Assembly: GCA_900473045.1 (NCBI GenBank)
Contig: UCKS01000002.1
Coordinates: 24,579 to 88,578 of the forward strand
Length of the DNA stretch: 64,000 nt
From: Hyphomicrobiales bacterium
GTDB lineage: Bacteria > Pseudomonadota > Alphaproteobacteria > Rhizobiales > Rhizobiaceae
Reading direction: 5' to 3'
Below are positions 60,963 to 64,000 of this stretch, piece after piece. Positions within the stretch are counted from its first letter, which is position 1; each line of letters starts with the position of its first letter. Under the pieces are notes generated by a model that did not search any database, was not told the DNA's origin, and was given only the letters and a program-made list of their open reading frames with translations. The translations under genes and the position numbers were made by a program.

Positions 60963-61706
60963 ATGCCGCATCCTTTGCAATCCGAAGTCCGTAACAGGCT
61001 TCTCAAAGTGATCTCTCAGGAAGCCTTCGAAAGCTTGCGACCATATCTGGAACTCATCCATCTTGCTTTAAAACAGTCCTTGGTTGAGCCAAACGTGCCA
61101 AATGACGCCGTTTATTTCCTGGAAAGCGGTCTAGGGTCAGTCGTCGCCCAGTCTTCTGACGGGGAAACTGTGGAGGTCGGGCATGTCGGTCGTGAAGGAA
61201 TGGCTGGATACCACGTCCTGTTGATGACGCCGACCAGCACACACAGGACTTTCATGCAGTCGATGGGATCGGCATTCAAGGTTTCGGTAGACCCGTTCAT
61301 GGCGGCGTTGGAAAAGCACCCGCAGATGCGTAACCTGCTCCTGCGCTATGTCCATTCCTGCGAGGTTCAACTTGGCCATTCGGCGCTCGCTAACGCCCGT
61401 TACAATATGCATGAGCGGTTGGCCCGTTGGCTTCTAATGTGCCATGATCGCCTGGAGGGTGACGATCTTGCGCTGACGCACGAATTCCTCTCCCTGATGC
61501 TTGGTGTTCGCCGCTCTGGCGTGACAGAGCAGCTCCACATTCTGGAAGGGCTGCATGCCATCAAAGCAACGCGGGGAAACATCCGGATCGTCGATCGCGC
61601 GAAACTCGAAGACGTGGCGGGCGGTTGCTACGGCGCGCCGGAGGCGGAGTACAAGCGACTGATCGAAAACCAGGATGCGCGCAGTATCGGCCAGTTCCAG
61701 GTCTAG
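60963..61706 (+). CDS. Crp/Fnr-family regulator 3
   Basis: 247 residues from ATG 60963 (GGAGA 6 bases upstream). Beta-roll VYFLESGLGSVVAQSSDGET, VGHVGREGMAGYHV; dimer helix RYVHSCEVQLGHSALANARY; HTH LTHEFLSLMLGVRRSGVTEQ, LHILEGLHAIKATRG. Very close to regulator 2. Converges with a DUF6894 gene, overlapping it by 4 bp. Confidence 0.92.
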   Translation: MPHPLQSEVRNRLLKVISQEAFESLRPYLELIHLALKQSLVEPNVPNDAVYFLESGLGSVVAQSSDGETVEVGHVGREGMAGYHVLLMTPTSTHRTFMQSMGSAFKVSVDPFMAALEKHPQMRNLLLRYVHSCEVQLGHSALANARYNMHERLARWLLMCHDRLEGDDLALTHEFLSLMLGVRRSGVTEQLHILEGLHAIKATRGNIRIVDRAKLEDVAGGCYGAPEAEYKRLIENQDARSIGQFQV

Positions 61707-61942
61707 TCGAAAGCCTTCACTGCTTCCGAAAACGGCAGTACAGCAAGGACCTCCCCTGCCTCGTTGCAGATCGAGATGCTTCTGCCGAAAATGGTGTGCC
61801 CCTCCTTTATAGCCGTGCTCATCAGGGAACGGGCGTCTGCGATCGCTTCTGACCGCGCATGGTCTAGATCGCGAAGTTCGGTGCCTTCGGGGTCAAGGAT
61901 CGAGCCATTGGCCGTGACAATGTTGAAGTAGTACCGCGGCAC
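61703..61942 (-). CDS. DUF6894 protein
   Basis: 79 residues from GTG 61942 (GGAGAG upstream): PRYYFNIVTANGSILDPEGT, ELRDLDHARSEAIADARSLM, then ISICNEAGEVLAVLPF. Canonical DUF6894. 94 bp after the response regulator stop on the same strand. Confidence 0.85.
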   Translation of the reverse strand: MPRYYFNIVTANGSILDPEGTELRDLDHARSEAIADARSLMSTAIKEGHTIFGRSISICNEAGEVLAVLPFSEAVKAFD

Positions 61943-62036
61943 GCTGCCTCTCCACACTCCGTCCGGCTCGGTCGCGCGGCAGACGTATTGTACCAAGGAT
62001 ACGTGGCTTGCGGCAACCGCCAATAAGCGAACCTGG

Positions 62037-62420
62037 TCAGGATTCGAACTCGCGCAACGTACGCAAAGCGAAGGCACGGTTTAAAGGTTTGGGAATGAAA
62101 CGTGCGCCTTTAGGAAGCACCCCGTCGAGTGGTATCACTGCACCGGACACGACGAGGATTTTGACATGTGGCCAGCGCTCGCCGACATGCCGGGCGAGCG
62201 CGATCCCATCCATTGTTCCCGGCATCTGGATATCCGTTACGAGGAGGTCGAAAACCGCGTGTGTGTCGAGATATGCCAGTGCTTGATCTGCGGTGGTTGC
62301 CTCAACGACCTGATAGCCGGCATCCGTGACGATATCAGATGTGTCCAACAGGATGAGAGGCTCGTCGTCGACGACGAGAGCGATTGGCCGGGCAGGAACT
62401 GCGACGCTCTCTTGGGTCAT
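62037..62420 (-). CDS. Single-domain response regulator
   Basis: 127 residues, receiver domain only: VVDDEP acidic pair near 19-20, phospho-acceptor Asp in LVTDIQMPG near 63, VVSGA (Thr/Ser position) and KPLN (Lys). No output domain, so it acts by protein contact, often with HWE/HisKA2 kinases in rhizobia. A perfect dyad lies 52 bp upstream. Confidence 0.9.
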   Translation of the reverse strand: MTQESVAVPARPIALVVDDEPLILLDTSDIVTDAGYQVVEATTADQALAYLDTHAVFDLLVTDIQMPGTMDGIALARHVGERWPHVKILVVSGAVIPLDGVLPKGARFIPKPLNRAFALRTLREFES

Positions 62421-62471
62421 ACCCTACAATTCCCAGCCGCACGTTTCGTTCCGTTCATTTCTCAGTTTTCT

Positions 62472-62485
62472 GTACGGTATCGTAC
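62472..62485. promoter_or_regulatory. GTACG-GTAT-CGTAC dyad upstream of response regulator
   Basis: Perfect 5+5 inverted repeat, 52 bp before ATG 62420; gene-facing arm CGTACAGAAA. Confidence 0.6.
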
Positions 62486-62644
62486 GTTTTTATATTACGT
62501 CATTACGGCGACTGTCAGGCCGAACGAGCCCGGACTCGATAGAGGCTCCGAATATCGAAGCCGAAGCCCCTCCAAGATCAACGCAATGCCGCCCAACCCG
62601 CGGCGGCATTACCTCCAGTCCACATCAACGCGTTCTGGGAGTCC

Positions 62645-63379
62645 ATGATGACGACAGTTTCGAGCCGTAGCTTCACTTCGCTTACCGCAACCATCCTGCT
62701 CGCTGGATGTCTTTGCCATGCTGCAAGCGCCGCAGATGCGACAGCACCAGACGAACAAACGGCTCGACAAGACACGGTCGACGAAGCAGTCCCGCTGATC
62801 GCCATTGAGGGCAGCAGCGAATTGCAGATGGATGCCGGCATCGGCAACAATGGCACCACGTCCTTCTATGCGACGGTCGAACCGGAAATCACGGTCAACC
62901 TTTCCGACGCATTTCGCTTGTTCGGCCATTTCGTCTTCGAACCGGTCCTTGATCCGATCGAGGGACAGACGAATGTCCTCCGATCACAGCGCTTTTATGC
63001 GGAAGAGCTTTATGCCGGACTGACCGCCGCGCAGGTTAAGGTCGCTCTCGGCAAGATCAATCCGGTCTTCGGCGCAGCCACTGACGATGCACCAGGCATC
63101 TATCTTCGACTTCGCCGGCAGTTACGACTTCAAAGGCGCACTGGGACTGGGGACAAAATTCTTTCTCACCGAGGACACCATCGGGAGCGGCGAAGGTGCC
63201 CTGACGGTGAAGCAGACAATCGACGCCCCGTGTTCACGGCCGATCCGAGCGTGTTCAGCCGCTTGTTGTTTACGGATCGTGGTCAGTTCAATTGGCAGGA
63301 CGCTCGCGTCGGTAGCACGATCGTTGATCCTGCTTCGGCCCTTAAAGGGGTGGCTCGTGTGCTCGCAGTATTTTCATAA
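62645..63379 (+). pseudogene. Outer-membrane porin-like protein, frameshifted and truncated
   Basis: Signal peptide from ATG 62645/62648 (LTATILLAGCLCHAASAADA), then ELQMDAGIGNNGTTSFYATV, LFGHFVFEPVLDPIEGQTNV, ALGKINPVFGAATDDAPGIY. At about 63105 the reading moves to FAGSYDFKGALGLGTKFFLT and VKQTIDA, then near 63230 to VFTADPSVFSRLLFTDRGQF. The long C-terminal barrel is lost after about 63330. Dead copy of a rhizobial beta-barrel protein. Confidence 0.75.
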
Positions 63380-63593
63380 GGCCGAACAGGGTACGCTCGA
63401 CCGCGACTGGCATGCCCCTGCTGCGCATGACGGAGACCGCGACTGACTCTCTTTAAATACGAATTGGGTCCCTGTCCTTAAATATGCAAGGCCAGCACCG
63501 TTCGTCGCCATTTTGCGAATCCTGAGCCCTTCTTGATTCCACGCTTACAAAACCTTAAACGAAATCCATACCGTTTTTTGGAAGTGGGCAGTC

Positions 63594-64000
63594 ATGAACG
63601 AGTCAGAACCGCTACGCCGACCCTCCTCGCGTGAGCGGTTCCTTGAAGCTATCGTTCAGAGTGCGATCGACTATGCGATCATCTCTCTTGACCTCGATGG
63701 CTTGGTCACGAGCTGGAACGAAGGCGCTTTCCGGATTTTAGGGTGGAGCGCCGAAGAGATGATCGGGATGCCCGCGACATCTTTCTTTACCGAGGAAGAC
63801 CGGGCAAATGGCGTTCCTCAACGCGAAATGACCGCGGCACTTGACGAAGGTCACGGAAACGATGAGCGGTGGCACCTGCGCAAGGATGGGACTTGCTTCT
63901 GGGCTTCCGGCGAAATGATGCCTCTTAGAGACGAAAACGAGGCCGTCGTGGGGTTCATCAAGATCTTGCGGGACCGCACCGAACAGCGCGAGCAGGCCGA
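63594..64000 (+). CDS. PAS-domain sensor kinase, 5' part only
   Basis: 135 codons to the window edge. Begins MNESEPLRRPSSRERFLEAI, then a PAS domain: IDYAIISLDLDGLVTSWNEG, RILGWSAEEMIGMPATSFFT, RWHLRKDGTCFWASGEMMPL, GFIKILRDRTEQREQA. The kinase domain is outside; in rhizobia such PAS proteins are commonly HWE/HisKA2 kinases, and a single-domain response regulator lies nearby. Confidence 0.85.
   Translation, partial: MNESEPLRRPSSRERFLEAIVQSAIDYAIISLDLDGLVTSWNEGAFRILGWSAEEMIGMPATSFFTEEDRANGVPQREMTAALDEGHGNDERWHLRKDGTCFWASGEMMPLRDENEAVVGFIKILRDRTEQREQA

Noticed and set aside
1..64000. CRISPR arrays, cas genes, toxin-antitoxin pairs or phage genes
   Set aside because: No regularly spaced direct repeats and no recognisable Cas, capsid, integrase or toxin-antitoxin protein were seen.

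Overview
The window reads as accessory DNA from a rhizobial alphaproteobacterium (Rhizobiaceae such as Rhizobium, Sinorhizobium or Agrobacterium). The basis is family content: DUF982, DUF6894, DUF2934, DUF3175, DUF892/YciF and DUF4142 proteins, a KGG-motif stress protein, Crp-like regulators, a PAS sensor kinase, and EcfG-type (RpoE2) promoters with GGAAC, a 17-base spacer and GTT. No rRNA, ribosomal-protein or replication gene is visible. A large plasmid, chromid or chromosomal island is plausible, but that is inference.

Layout. 1-15 kb: a partial treZ with an SDR, then stress genes (DUF4142, Zn-alcohol dehydrogenase plus SDR, MBL hydrolase, isochorismatase-like hydrolase, two ferritin-like DUF892 proteins, a KatE-type catalase). 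15-24 kb: an SDR, glgA, several DUF982 and DUF6894 genes and many decayed small genes. 24-29 kb: divergent treZ and treY, each with its own EcfG-type promoter. 29-33.5 kb: small hydrophobic proteins, a SemiSWEET-like protein coupled to a sialidase-like protein, a degenerate initiator tRNA and a treY remnant. 33.7-42.8 kb: a tightly packed, undamaged respiratory cluster (YdeP-type molybdoenzyme, cytochromes c, caa3-type oxidase subunits II/I/III, a CtaG-family protein, a convergent diheme cytochrome). 42.8-51.4 kb: nadE, then decayed remnants (isochorismatase, DUF4142, LLM oxidoreductase, peptide ABC permeases, DUF3833), then an SDR/SDR/Zn-ADH operon and two small basic proteins. 51.6-64 kb: an IS110 element, three Crp-like regulators, more DUF982 and DUF6894 genes, a KGG protein, a single-domain response regulator, a broken porin and the start of a PAS kinase.

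How it fits together. Most genes outside the respiratory cluster look like general-stress effectors: trehalose from glycogen (GlgA, TreY, TreZ), peroxide and aldehyde handling, and small stress proteins. About 28 EcfG-type promoter matches lie directly upstream of these genes, so the window looks like a concentrated EcfG regulon; the sigma factor and its PhyR/NepR partners are not present here. In the right third a second signal appears: a dyad with core GTACG-N4-CGTAC at roughly 110 bp from the three Crp-family genes and at about 50-55 bp from a DUF6894 gene and the response regulator.

A striking property is damage. At least fifteen genes carry single-base deletions, in-frame stops or truncations, while 24-43 kb is almost clean. 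Several lesions are one-base contractions in short homopolymers, so sequencing error must be excluded before calling all of them pseudogenes. Others (7-bp deletion in the catalase, multiple stops, fused truncated genes at 45.7 kb, the treY tail at 33.4 kb) look like real decay of duplicated loci. Function calls come from reading the sequence without database searches.
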